16,410 bases of DNA from VFMC01 sp044238435 (GTDB lineage Bacteria > Actinomycetota > Acidimicrobiia > Acidimicrobiales > Ilumatobacteraceae). The translations under genes were made by a program, and so were the position numbers. The notes beneath the pieces are model-generated. The model was not told where the DNA came from and made no database searches. It saw nothing but the letters and a program-made list of their open reading frames with translations. The stretch covers positions 1 to 16,410 of the forward strand of contig JBIIDH010000084.1 in the NCBI GenBank assembly GCA_044238435.1. Reading direction: 5' to 3'. Of the stretch, positions 1-7,174 are shown one piece after another (the first letter of the stretch is position 1; every line of letters starts with the position of its first letter).

Positions 1-10
1 CGAGCGCTGA

Positions 11-18
11 GAAGGAGG
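11..18 (+). promoter_or_regulatory. Shine-Dalgarno site of rplT
   Basis: GAAGGAGG lies 7 bases before the ATG at 26. It is one of the strongest ribosome binding sites in the window and fixes the rplT start. A TGA at 8-10 just upstream could be the end of the preceding gene (rpmI is expected there), but too little sequence is present to say. Confidence 0.85.
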
Positions 19-25
19 CACCACC

Positions 26-379
26 ATGGCACGAGTCAAGCGAGCAGTAGGTTCCAAGAAGCACCGTAAGCAGGTGCTCGAGCGGGCGAAGGGCTACTAC
101 GGCAACAAGAGCCGTTCCGTGCGCGCCGCGAACGAGCAGGTCATGCGCAGCGGTCAGTACGCCTTCCGCGACCGTCGCGCGAAGAAGGGCGAGTTCCGCA
201 GCCTGTGGATCCAGCGCATCAACGCCGGTTGCCGAATCCACGACATGAGCTACAGCCGGTTCATCGCCGGTCTGAACGCCGCCGGCATCGAGGTCGACCG
301 CAAGAACCTGGCCGACCTCGCCGTCCACGACATCGACGCGTTCGGCCAGTTGGTCGCCGCAGCGAAGGCGGCGCTCTGA
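26..379 (+). CDS. rplT: 50S ribosomal protein L20
   Basis: This is the 117-residue L20 protein, the usual length for the family. L20 binds 23S rRNA early in assembly of the large ribosomal subunit. The N-terminus is the typical very basic tail (MARVKRAV, then KKHRKQVLERAKGYYG) followed by the family pattern of RSVRAANEQV and FRDRRAKKGEFRSLWIQRINA, and it ends with the C-terminal helical region around SYSRFIAGLN. The start is fixed by a strong GAAGGAGG site 7 bases upstream. In most bacteria rplT is the last gene of infC-rpmI-rplT, so the window probably begins just after rpmI. The stop codon overlaps the proposed CTG start of the next gene, so the two are likely translationally coupled. Identification is very secure. 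Confidence 0.98.
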   Translation: MARVKRAVGSKKHRKQVLERAKGYYGNKSRSVRAANEQVMRSGQYAFRDRRAKKGEFRSLWIQRINAGCRIHDMSYSRFIAGLNAAGIEVDRKNLADLAVHDIDAFGQLVAAAKAAL

Positions 380-1134
380 GCGGTCCGCTCACTGCCTCGA
401 ACCCGAAGGTTCAACGACTGCGGCGCCTCCTGGGGCGCCGCAGTGCGCGTCTGGACGAAGGTGTGTTCGTCGTCGAAGGGCCGTCGCTGGTGGCTGCGGC
501 CGCCGACCACGGCTGGGAGATCGAGTCGGTGTTCACGGCCGCTGGGCATCAGCCGGCCCGCACGTTCGCAGCGGAGACCTACGAACTCGGCCCCGGTGTG
601 ATCGAGCGGGTGGCCTCGACCGAGGCCCCGCAACCGCTGCTCGCCGTGGTGCGGCGGCGCACGGCATCGCTCGATGCCCTGGCGACGTGCTCGTTCGTCC
701 TGGTGGGCGACCGCACCGCCGACCCGGGCAACGCTGGCACGATGCTGCGTTCGGCCGAGGCGGCGGGCGCCGAGGCCGTGGTGTTCACCGCCGGTTCGGT
801 CGACGTCTTCAACCCCAAGGTGGTCCGCTCGTCGGCCGGGGCGCTGTTCTCGGTGCCCAACCTGGTGGTCGATGCAGCGCTCGACGAGGTGCTCGCCGTT
901 CCAGGCCTGCGCTCGTTCGGCACCTCCTCGCACACCGGCACCGAGTACTCGCAGGCCGATTACCTGGGGCCCTCGGCCATCGTGGTGGGGAACGAGGCGC
1001 ACGGCCTCGACAGCGACACCGGTGTCGACGAGTGGGTCACCATCCCGCACGCCGGTCGCGCCGAGAGCCTGAACGTGGCCATGGCTGCCACGGTGCTGGT
1101 ATTCGAAGTCGCCCGCCAACGGCGCGCTCGGTAA
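376..1134 (+). CDS. TrmH/SpoU family RNA 2'-O-methyltransferase, proposed CTG start
   Basis: About 252 residues. It should methylate a ribose 2'-OH in rRNA or tRNA using S-adenosylmethionine. An N-terminal substrate-binding region (NPKVQRLRRLLGRRSAR, then GVFVVEGPSLV) precedes the trefoil-knot SPOUT domain. All three SpoU motifs are visible: DPGNAGTMLRSA near residues 117-128, VVGNEAHGL near 203-211, and IPHAGRAESLNVAMA near 223-237. Family homology begins right after the rplT stop, but the frame has no ATG, GTG or TTG between the ATG at 205 (deep inside rplT) and a GTG at 463 that would remove conserved sequence. A CTG at 376 overlaps the rplT TGA as CTGA and has GAAGG at 364-368, 7 bases upstream, so I chose it. 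In M. tuberculosis the gene after rplT is tsnR, of the same family; whether this enzyme has that target is unknown. Confidence 0.88.
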   Translation: MSGPLTASNPKVQRLRRLLGRRSARLDEGVFVVEGPSLVAAAADHGWEIESVFTAAGHQPARTFAAETYELGPGVIERVASTEAPQPLLAVVRRRTASLDALATCSFVLVGDRTADPGNAGTMLRSAEAAGAEAVVFTAGSVDVFNPKVVRSSAGALFSVPNLVVDAALDEVLAVPGLRSFGTSSHTGTEYSQADYLGPSAIVVGNEAHGLDSDTGVDEWVTIPHAGRAESLNVAMAATVLVFEVARQRRAR

Positions 1135-1178
1135 CGTACGCAAACGCCGCTGAGCGGCTGTCACGAAAGCCCGATCCC

Positions 1179-2180
1179 ATGCTGGACACAGTCACCGCTG
1201 CACGCGACGAAGCGCTCGAGCGCATCGCGGCGGCCGCAACACTCGACGACGTCGTGGCGCTCGACAGCGAACTGCTGTCGAAGCGCGGCGTGTTCGCCGG
1301 GTTCAAGACGGCGCTCGGTTCGCTCGCCACCGTCGACGACAAGAAGCAGGCCGGCCAGGCGCTGAACGCCGCCACCACCGTGGTCGCCGCCGCGCTCGAA
1401 CAGCGTCGCACCGAGTTGTCGCGGGCAGCGCGGGCCCACCAGCTCGAAACCGAGCGGCTCGACCTCACCGAGGTCATCGGCGGCACCACGCGCGGCCACG
1501 CACACCTGGTCACCCAGGCCTGGCAGCGGCTCGAGGACGTGTTCATCGGCCTCGGCTTCCAGGTGGCCGAAGGCCCGGAGGTCGAGACCGACTTCTACAA
1601 CTTCGAGGCGCTCAACATGCCGCGCAGCCATCCGGCGCGCAGCGGCTTCGACACCCTGTTCACCGACTACCGCGATGACGGCTCGGTGCTGCTGCGCACC
1701 CACACCTCGCCGGTGCAGATACGCGTGATGCAGTCCATCGCGCCGCCCATCTACATGGTGATGCCCGGACGCGTCTTCCGGCGCGACACGCCCGACGCCA
1801 CGCACATGCCGGTGTTCCACCAGATCGAGGGCCTGGTCATCGACCGCGGCATCACGATGGCCCACCTCGCGGGCACCATCGACGCGTTCACGAAGGCATT
1901 CTTCGGCGGCGCGTTCACCAGCCGCCTGCGGCCCAACTACTTCCCCTTCACCGAGCCGTCGGCCGAGTTCGACATCCAACGGCCCGACGGCACCTGGATC
2001 GAGTTGGGCGGATGCGGCATGGTGCACCCCAACGTGCTGCGGGCCGGAGGCCTCGACCCCGAGGAGTGGAGCGGCTTCGCGTTCGGATTCGGTATCGACC
2101 GCATGGCGCGCGAGCGCCACGGCATCGACGACATCCGCGACATGTACAGCAACGACATCCGGTTCATCGAGCAGTTCTGA
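1179..2180 (+). CDS. pheS: Phenylalanyl-tRNA synthetase alpha subunit
   Basis: This is the catalytic alpha chain of the cytoplasmic (alpha-beta)2 enzyme that charges tRNA-Phe. At 333 residues it is close to the E. coli length of 327. Residues 1-90 form the helical coiled-coil arm used for tRNA contact. The class II core follows: HPARSGFDTLF near 151-161, LRTHTSPVQ at 172-180, motif 2 as PGRVFRRDTPDATHMPVFHQIEGL near 196-219, and motif 3 as GFAFGFGIDRMA near 299-310, ending in DIRFIEQF. The segment before the core (DLTEVIGG) diverges from the common DVTLPGR version. The start is the first ATG that gives the full N-terminal arm; the upstream ribosome binding site is weak (GAAAG, 1165-1169). It lies 44 bases after the methyltransferase and 10 bases before pheT. 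Confidence 0.98.
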   Translation: MLDTVTAARDEALERIAAAATLDDVVALDSELLSKRGVFAGFKTALGSLATVDDKKQAGQALNAATTVVAAALEQRRTELSRAARAHQLETERLDLTEVIGGTTRGHAHLVTQAWQRLEDVFIGLGFQVAEGPEVETDFYNFEALNMPRSHPARSGFDTLFTDYRDDGSVLLRTHTSPVQIRVMQSIAPPIYMVMPGRVFRRDTPDATHMPVFHQIEGLVIDRGITMAHLAGTIDAFTKAFFGGAFTSRLRPNYFPFTEPSAEFDIQRPDGTWIELGGCGMVHPNVLRAGGLDPEEWSGFAFGFGIDRMARERHGIDDIRDMYSNDIRFIEQF

Positions 2181-2190
2181 GGCGATCGAC

Positions 2191-4551
2191 ATGAAAGCTG
2201 TGCTCTCCTGGCTCAACGACCTGGCGCCCCTCGGTACCGACGCGTCGTCGCTCGCCCCCGTCCTCACCCGCCTCGGCATGCAGGTGGAGGAGGTGCTGAC
2301 CGTCGGCTCCACGGTCGATGGCGTGATCACCGCCCGTGTGCTGCGCACCGAGCGCCACCCCGACGCTGCCAAGGTGCACCGCGTCTGGGTCGATGCCGGC
2401 GACGGCGTCGAGCGGCACGTCTGGTGCGGTGCGTTCAACATGCAGGCCGGCGACGTCATCCCATTGGCCACCCCTGGCACGGCCATGCCCGACGGGCGGC
2501 TCATCGAGCCGCGTCCCATCCTGGGCATCGAGTCGCAGGGCATGTTGTGCTCGGCGCGCGAACTGGGCCTCGGCGACGACCACTCCGGCATCCTCATCCT
2601 TCCTGCGCACACCCCGGTGGGTGTGCCCTACGGGCAGGCGCTCGATCTGGCTACGGAGATCGTGTTCGACATCGACCTCACCCGCAACCGACCCGACTGC
2701 TGGGGGCATCTCGGTCTCGCCCGCGACGTCGCCGCACATCTGGGCCTCCCACTCGCTGCGGCTCCGGCGGCGGTGCAGGCCGACGGGCCGACGCGCACAG
2801 CGACCGTCGAGGTGCTCGACGGCGAGCGCTGCCCGCGGTTCACCACGCTGGTGCTCTCGGGCGTGCAGGTGGGCGCCTCCACCCCGTGGATGGCGCGGCG
2901 GCTCCGTGCCGCCGGCATGCGGCCCATCAACAACGTCGTCGATGTCAGCAACTACGTGATGCTCGAACTGAACCAGCCGAACCACGCCTACGACCTCGAC
3001 ACCCTCGGTGGGCAGGGGTTCCGTGTACGGCGGGCGACGGAAGGCGAGTCGATGGTCACCCTCGATGGCACCGAGCGCACCCTCTCGGTCGACGACCTGC
3101 TCATCTGCGATGCGCTCGACGTGCCCATCGGCATCGCCGGTGTGATGGGTGGCCTCGACTCGGAGATCACCGACGCAACCACGGCCGTCGCGCTCGAGGT
3201 GGCCTTCTTCGAACAGACGGCCATCACCCGCACCATGAACCGGCTGGGTCTCCGTTCCGAGGCCTCGGGTCGGTTCGAGCGAGGCGTCGACCCCTACGGC
3301 GCCGAACGCGCGCAGGCCCGCTTCGTCGAGTTGCTCCGCGAGACCTGCCCCGACCTGGTGGTGCACGAGGGCGCAGCCGACGCCCGTCATGCGTCGTTGT
3401 ACCCACAACTCCGTCCGGTGGCGGTGCGGGTGAGCCAGGTCAACCGCCTGCTCGGCACCTCGCTCGACGCCGCCGACATCCAGCGGCTCATCGCCCCGAT
3501 CGGATACACGGTGGTCGACCAGCAGGGCGACGCCCTCACGGTGGAGTTGCCGTCGTGGCGGCCCGACAGCCACGGCGAGATCGACGTCGTCGAAGAGGTC
3601 GCCCGCCACTACGGCTACGACACCATCGGTACAGCGGTGCCCAACTCGACCATGCACGGTCGGCTCAGCCCGGTACAGCAGCGCCGCCGGATGCTGCGTG
3701 ACGTGCTGCTCGGCGCAGGGGCCAGCGAGGCGATCACCGACTCGTTCCTCCGCCAGGCCGACCTGGCCGGGGCACACCTCGCCGACGACGCCATCCGCAT
3801 CACCAACCCTCTGGTCGCCGACGAAGACATCCTGCGTCCGTCGATGCGACCCGGTCTGCTTCGCGCCGTGGCGTTCAACGAGTCGCACCGCCGGCCCGGT
3901 GTGTCGCTGTTCGAGATCGGCCACGTCTACCCACCCGGTCAGCGCACCGACGACCTGCCACCCGAGTTCGACGGCCTGGCTGTCGCCCTCGCCGGCCAGG
4001 AGGCGCCCGCCGCCATGGCGCTGTGGCGCGAGGTGTCGCGGGCGCTCGGCGTGGGGGCTCGGGTCGACCAGCAACAGGTGCCCGCCGGCATGCACCCCAC
4101 CCGGTCGGCCACGCTGTCGATCGGACGCGATGTCGTCGGTGCGGTTGGTGAGATCCATCCCGACGTGCTCGACGCATTCGGTGTCGCCCAGCGGGTGGCC
4201 TGGCTCGAACTCGACCTCTCCCGACTGCTGGCCATCGAACCGAAGATCGTGCAGTGGAAGGCGGTCAGCCGATATCCGTCGACCGACCTCGACTTCGCTT
4301 TCGTGGTTCCCGACGGCATCTCGGCCGAGCGGGTCGACAAGAGCATCCGCCAGGCTGCCGCTGGTCTGCTGGTCGACCTGGCGTTGTTCGACGTGTTCCG
4401 GGGAGCGGGTGTGCCCGATGGCTCGCGCAGCCTGGCCTACCGCCTGCGCTTGCAGGCCTTCGACCGCACCCTCACCGACACCGACATCGCCGCTGTCCGC
4501 GACAAGGTGGTCGCCTCGGTGGCCAAGATGGGCGTTGCCCTACGCGCCTGA
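2191..4551 (+). CDS. pheT: Phenylalanyl-tRNA synthetase beta subunit
   Basis: This is the 786-residue beta chain, normal for bacteria. It recognises tRNA, edits mischarged Tyr-tRNA-Phe and completes the holoenzyme with PheS. Domains in order: an N-terminal B1 segment (MKAVLSWLNDL), an EMAP-type tRNA-binding domain at about 42-137 (HPDAAKVHRVWVDAG, GIESQGMLCS), the B3/4 editing domain at about 210-385 (RPINNVVDVSNYVMLELNQPNHAYD near 244-268, SEASGRFERGVD near 356-367), the B5 domain at about 405-475, a degenerate class II core, and a C-terminal anticodon-binding FDX-ACB domain at about 693-786 (SRYPSTDLDFAFVV, LTDTDIAAVRDKV). GAGG at 2179-2182 overlaps the pheS stop and sits 8 bases before the ATG, so the pair is one operon. 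It converges on the next gene with a 15-base gap and no visible terminator. Confidence 0.98.
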   Translation: MKAVLSWLNDLAPLGTDASSLAPVLTRLGMQVEEVLTVGSTVDGVITARVLRTERHPDAAKVHRVWVDAGDGVERHVWCGAFNMQAGDVIPLATPGTAMPDGRLIEPRPILGIESQGMLCSARELGLGDDHSGILILPAHTPVGVPYGQALDLATEIVFDIDLTRNRPDCWGHLGLARDVAAHLGLPLAAAPAAVQADGPTRTATVEVLDGERCPRFTTLVLSGVQVGASTPWMARRLRAAGMRPINNVVDVSNYVMLELNQPNHAYDLDTLGGQGFRVRRATEGESMVTLDGTERTLSVDDLLICDALDVPIGIAGVMGGLDSEITDATTAVALEVAFFEQTAITRTMNRLGLRSEASGRFERGVDPYGAERAQARFVELLRETCPDLVVHEGAADARHASLYPQLRPVAVRVSQVNRLLGTSLDAADIQRLIAPIGYTVVDQQGDALTVELPSWRPDSHGEIDVVEEVARHYGYDTIGTAVPNSTMHGRLSPVQQRRRMLRDVLLGAGASEAITDSFLRQADLAGAHLADDAIRITNPLVADEDILRPSMRPGLLRAVAFNESHRRPGVSLFEIGHVYPPGQRTDDLPPEFDGLAVALAGQEAPAAMALWREVSRALGVGARVDQQQVPAGMHPTRSATLSIGRDVVGAVGEIHPDVLDAFGVAQRVAWLELDLSRLLAIEPKIVQWKAVSRYPSTDLDFAFVVPDGISAERVDKSIRQAAAGLLVDLALFDVFRGAGVPDGSRSLAYRLRLQAFDRTLTDTDIAAVRDKVVASVAKMGVALRA

Positions 4552-4566
4552 TGCGCACCGCCCCGA

Positions 4567-5148
4567 TCAGTTGGCCGACAGGTCGTCGGGCGCGTCGGCG
4601 AACCACGCGGTGGTACCGCCCTGGCGACGCACGACGGTGCGCCAGAGGGCGCCGGGCTCGGCTGTGAAGACGTCGGTGGGCAGGGCGTCGAACACCATCC
4701 AGGCGCCGACATCGAGCTCGCCCTCGAGTTGCCCGGCGCTCCATCCGCTGTAGCCGCGGAACACGCGCACCTGGTGCAGCGCGGCGCCCACCTCGTCGGG
4801 CGGCACGGTGAGGTCGACCGTGCCGATGTCGGAGGTTACGCCACCCCATCCGCTGCCCGTTCCCACCGTGGCGGCGGCGAGCGCGATGAGTGAATCACCG
4901 CCCACCGGCCCGCCGGTGTGGAGTCGTGCTGGGGGAGCGAGCAGTGGCTCCCACGAAGCAAGTGCGTCGATTCCCGAGGCGAGCGCGTCGAGCGTTCGGA
5001 ACACCTCGTCGAACCGGTTCAGGACCACGCCGATGGCACCTTCGTCATTGTGTTCGAGCATGAACACGACTGTGCGGTCGAAGTTCGGATCCTCGAGCGG
5101 TGGGGTGGCCACCAACAGGCGCCCTCGTGTCGAACGGTCGGGAATCAC
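4567..5148 (-). CDS. YqgE/AlgH family protein (UPF0301)
   Basis: A 193-residue cytoplasmic protein of the YqgE/AlgH family, whose biochemical role is not settled. It carries the family hallmarks near the N-terminus: GRLLVATPPLEDPNFDRTVVFMLEH (residues 9-33), EGAIGVVLNR at 36-45, then HTGGPV at 77-82 and RVFRGYSGWSAGQLEGEL near 128-144. The length matches the usual ~185-195. The GTG at 5148 is the only start close to the conserved N-terminus. GAGGG lies just one base before it, too close for a normal ribosome binding site, so a leaderless start is possible: CAGACT on this strand (5155-5160) is 6 bases before the GTG and resembles a -10 element with one deviation. It is divergent from the Hsp70-like gene with 61 bases between start codons. 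Family assignment is firm, the exact start less so. Confidence 0.92.
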   Translation of the reverse strand: MIPDRSTRGRLLVATPPLEDPNFDRTVVFMLEHNDEGAIGVVLNRFDEVFRTLDALASGIDALASWEPLLAPPARLHTGGPVGGDSLIALAAATVGTGSGWGGVTSDIGTVDLTVPPDEVGAALHQVRVFRGYSGWSAGQLEGELDVGAWMVFDALPTDVFTAEPGALWRTVVRRQGGTTAWFADAPDDLSAN

Positions 5149-5197
5149 GCCCTCAGTCTGGCGCGCTGGATCGTGGTCGCGACATCTGGTCGACGAG

Positions 5198-5203
5198 TAC
5201 AGT
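5198..5203 (+). promoter_or_regulatory. Candidate -10 element for a leaderless Hsp70-like mRNA
   Basis: TACAGT fits the actinobacterial TANNNT -10 pattern and ends 6 bases before the GTG at 5210, so transcription would begin at or next to the start codon. No Shine-Dalgarno sequence lies between it and the GTG, which fits a leaderless message. I see no good -35 hexamer. Confidence 0.5.
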
Positions 5204-5209
5204 TCCCGC

Positions 5210-7147
5210 GTGGTGGGGGGACGGGCCGACGAGAGCACAGCGGGGGGCAACGGTCGTTCGCGTCCGGTCGGCCTCGACGTTGCCGGGGCCGACCTGGCGG
5301 TCGCCCGCATGGGCGTGCGTGCTGCGTTCTCGAACCGCATGGCGCACCTCGGCCGTTGGGTGCGCGATTCGCCGGGGCCGGTCTGGTGGTCGGCGGACGG
5401 TGTGCTCGACACGCTCGTCGCTCGCGATCTCGACCAGCACGACCGGGTGTCGGCGGTACTGGCCGTACCCGGGTGGTTCGGGTTCGCCGATCGCGCCGCA
5501 GTGCGCCGCAGTCTCGAGACCGAGCGGCATCAGATCGCTGTTGTCGTCGCGTCGTCCACCGCTGCGGCCGTCCATGCGGCAGCGAACGGATTGCTCCCGT
5601 CGGGCACGGGTCGAGTCATCGCTGTCGATGTGGCGACCGGTCTCACGGCGAGTCTGGTGTCGATCAGCAGCGACGGCATCGTGGAGCACGGAGTCGCCGG
5701 ACTCGCGCCCTCGACGCTCGACCGCACCGACCTCCTCGATGACGCGGTGGCCGCGATGATCTCCCGCCTCGTCGAGCGGTGCTCGGACACCATCGAGTAC
5801 ACGGGCGAGCATTCAGCGTCGTCCACCACGGCGTCGGTCGACGCGCTCCTCGTGGTCGCCGACGAACCGCAGTCGCTGCTCGCACGGTGTGTTGCAGACC
5901 GCCTTGCCGCGGTGGGCGCTGCCCTGTGGCCCCCGATCGAGCCGCTCGTCATCGAGCGCGCCGGATCGGTGGCCGAGGGAGCGGTGCTCCTGGCAGACCC
6001 GTCGGCTCCAGGGCTCACCTGTGCCGCGCCCTGTGGGTTGGGTGTCCTCGTGCAGGACGCCGACGAGGTGCGCGTGCTCGCCGTGCTCGGGGCCGGGGCG
6101 GCCGTGCCGGTGGTGGTGAGTTCGCTGTTCGCCGGAGCCGAATCGGGTGCGGGTGATGGTGCCGAGGTGGTGGTCGAGTGGGTGGAGATCCATGCCGACC
6201 CCAGTCGTCCGCCGTCACGGGCGTTGGTGGCCCGCGGCGTGGGCGAGTTGCTGCCGACGATCACCTCGCCCCAAGGGGTGCTGGAGGTCGATCTCCTCGT
6301 CGGCTCCGACGGCGGGCTCACGCCGCTTCCGGCGTCGTGCTGGGTGGTCGAAGCCGGGCTCCCGCAGGTGCGCACGACGTCGACGGCTGCGGCAGCACCG
6401 CTGGCCGTTCAGCCGTCTGTCGTCCCCTCGCTCGATGTTGCGAGCGGTGCCGCGCCGTGGTCCGGTGATGCCGAGTCGGCCGGCGCGGGCCTGTCGGATC
6501 CGGTCCTGGAGGAACTGGCTCGGGCCGAGGCATCGGCGGTGTCGCTGAGCGAGGCGCTGGTGTGCTGTGAACGCCTTGTCTCACGCGAGGTCGGCACCGA
6601 TGTCGCCATCCGGTCGGCGTACGACCTGCTCGGTTGCGCCGACGGGGCAGATGTCGGTGAGCTCCGCGCCGCAGCGCGACGCCTGGAGGGGGCGATGGCG
6701 CGGCGCCCGTCGGGTGATGCGCTGGCAGGTGCGGTCGAGGAGGCGGTCCGTGCGGTGCGACGCTCGTTCACCGACCCGGCAGCGGGCCGGTACTTCGGTG
6801 GGTCGCGGCTCGAGATCGAAGCGGAACTCGTCCATGTCGTCGAGCACCTGCTGCTCGTGGTGGGTGAGGTCAGTGCCATCGAACGTCGGCGGGCGGCGGC
6901 CGACGCGCGGGCATCGGGTCTGCCGCCCGACCGCATCGAGGCCATGCTCACCGCAATGCTCGGCCCCCTCCCTGCGCGCGATGACAGCGACATGCCCGGC
7001 GGCGATCAGCCGACCTCCGAGGCCGTGGTGTCGGTCGATACCGGTGATGGGCGCCTCACGCTGACCGGGTCCGCTCTCGATGGTACCGTCCTCGACGGCG
7101 CCGTACTCATTCGGGTGGTGATGGCGGGCGTCCGGGTGGTGGCATGA
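5210..7147 (+). CDS. Compact Hsp70-like protein with degenerate ATPase motifs
   Basis: A 645-residue protein that follows the DnaK plan in reduced form. Residues 20-28 (VGLDVAGAD) sit where DnaK has the phosphate-1 loop GIDLGTT. AVLAVPGWFGFADRAAVRRS at 82-101 matches the DnaK segment AVITVPAYFNDAQRQA. ASSTAAAVHAAAN at 114-126 matches NEPTAAALAYG, and IAVDVATGLTASLVSI at 137-152 matches phosphate-2 DLGGGTFDVS with the glycines lost. A beta-rich segment from about 272 to 370 resembles the substrate-binding domain, and 429-520 a helical lid. The nucleotide-binding part is about 250 residues against about 385 in DnaK, short where subdomains IB and IIB belong. I infer weak or absent ATP hydrolysis; function is unknown. 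The start is GTG 5210 (GTG 5213 is possible). There is no dnaJ or grpE nearby. An unrelated actin-fold protein cannot be excluded. Confidence 0.75.
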   Translation: MVGGRADESTAGGNGRSRPVGLDVAGADLAVARMGVRAAFSNRMAHLGRWVRDSPGPVWWSADGVLDTLVARDLDQHDRVSAVLAVPGWFGFADRAAVRRSLETERHQIAVVVASSTAAAVHAAANGLLPSGTGRVIAVDVATGLTASLVSISSDGIVEHGVAGLAPSTLDRTDLLDDAVAAMISRLVERCSDTIEYTGEHSASSTTASVDALLVVADEPQSLLARCVADRLAAVGAALWPPIEPLVIERAGSVAEGAVLLADPSAPGLTCAAPCGLGVLVQDADEVRVLAVLGAGAAVPVVVSSLFAGAESGAGDGAEVVVEWVEIHADPSRPPSRALVARGVGELLPTITSPQGVLEVDLLVGSDGGLTPLPASCWVVEAGLPQVRTTSTAAAAPLAVQPSVVPSLDVASGAAPWSGDAESAGAGLSDPVLEELARAEASAVSLSEALVCCERLVSREVGTDVAIRSAYDLLGCADGADVGELRAAARRLEGAMARRPSGDALAGAVEEAVRAVRRSFTDPAAGRYFGGSRLEIEAELVHVVEHLLLVVGEVSAIERRRAAADARASGLPPDRIEAMLTAMLGPLPARDDSDMPGGDQPTSEAVVSVDTGDGRLTLTGSALDGTVLDGAVLIRVVMAGVRVVA

Positions 7148-7160
7148 ACATGCATCACCC

Positions 7161-7174
7161 TGTATGATCATGCT
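7161..7174 (+). promoter_or_regulatory. Candidate ArgR operator (ARG box) at argC
   Basis: TGTAT-GATC-ATGCT matches the TGNAT-N4-ATNCA core of ARG boxes at 7 of 8 fixed positions. It ends one base before the argC GTG and covers the -10 element, so bound ArgR would block RNA polymerase directly. A TGCAT half-site lies upstream at 7151-7155, and the wider segment 7149-7172 forms an inverted repeat, CATGCATCA-N7-TGATCATG. argR is encoded in the same operon. The site is inferred from pattern only. Confidence 0.5.
7163..7168 (+). promoter_or_regulatory. -10 element of the arg operon promoter
   Basis: TATGAT differs from TATAAT at one position and ends 6 bases before the argC GTG, predicting a leaderless arg transcript. 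There is no Shine-Dalgarno sequence before the GTG. The -35 region (around 7140-7145, TGGCAT) is poor, which would suit a regulated promoter. It lies inside the 27-base gap after the Hsp70-like gene. Confidence 0.6.

Noticed and set aside
1..10. TGA at 8-10 as the end of rpmI
   Set aside because: Position fits the usual infC-rpmI-rplT order, but two codons are not enough to identify a gene.
205..375. ATG at 205 as the start of the methyltransferase gene
   Set aside because: The added 57 residues are the out-of-frame shadow of rplT, low in complexity and rich in Arg and Pro, and would require a 175-base overlap. CTG 376 fits family length better.
1132..1158. TAACGT at 1132 as a pheS promoter and a 5-bp hairpin at 1146-1158 as an attenuator
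   Set aside because: No -35 element, the hexamer overlaps the previous stop codon, and the stem (GCCGC-TGA-GCGGC) is short and has no T-tract.
2164..4158. A 664-codon open frame on the minus strand opposite pheT, and similar long frames opposite or in other frames of most genes
   Set aside because: High G+C sequence lacks stop codons in shadow frames. The translations are Arg/His/Gly-rich and show no family motifs, while the plus strand has clear pheT.
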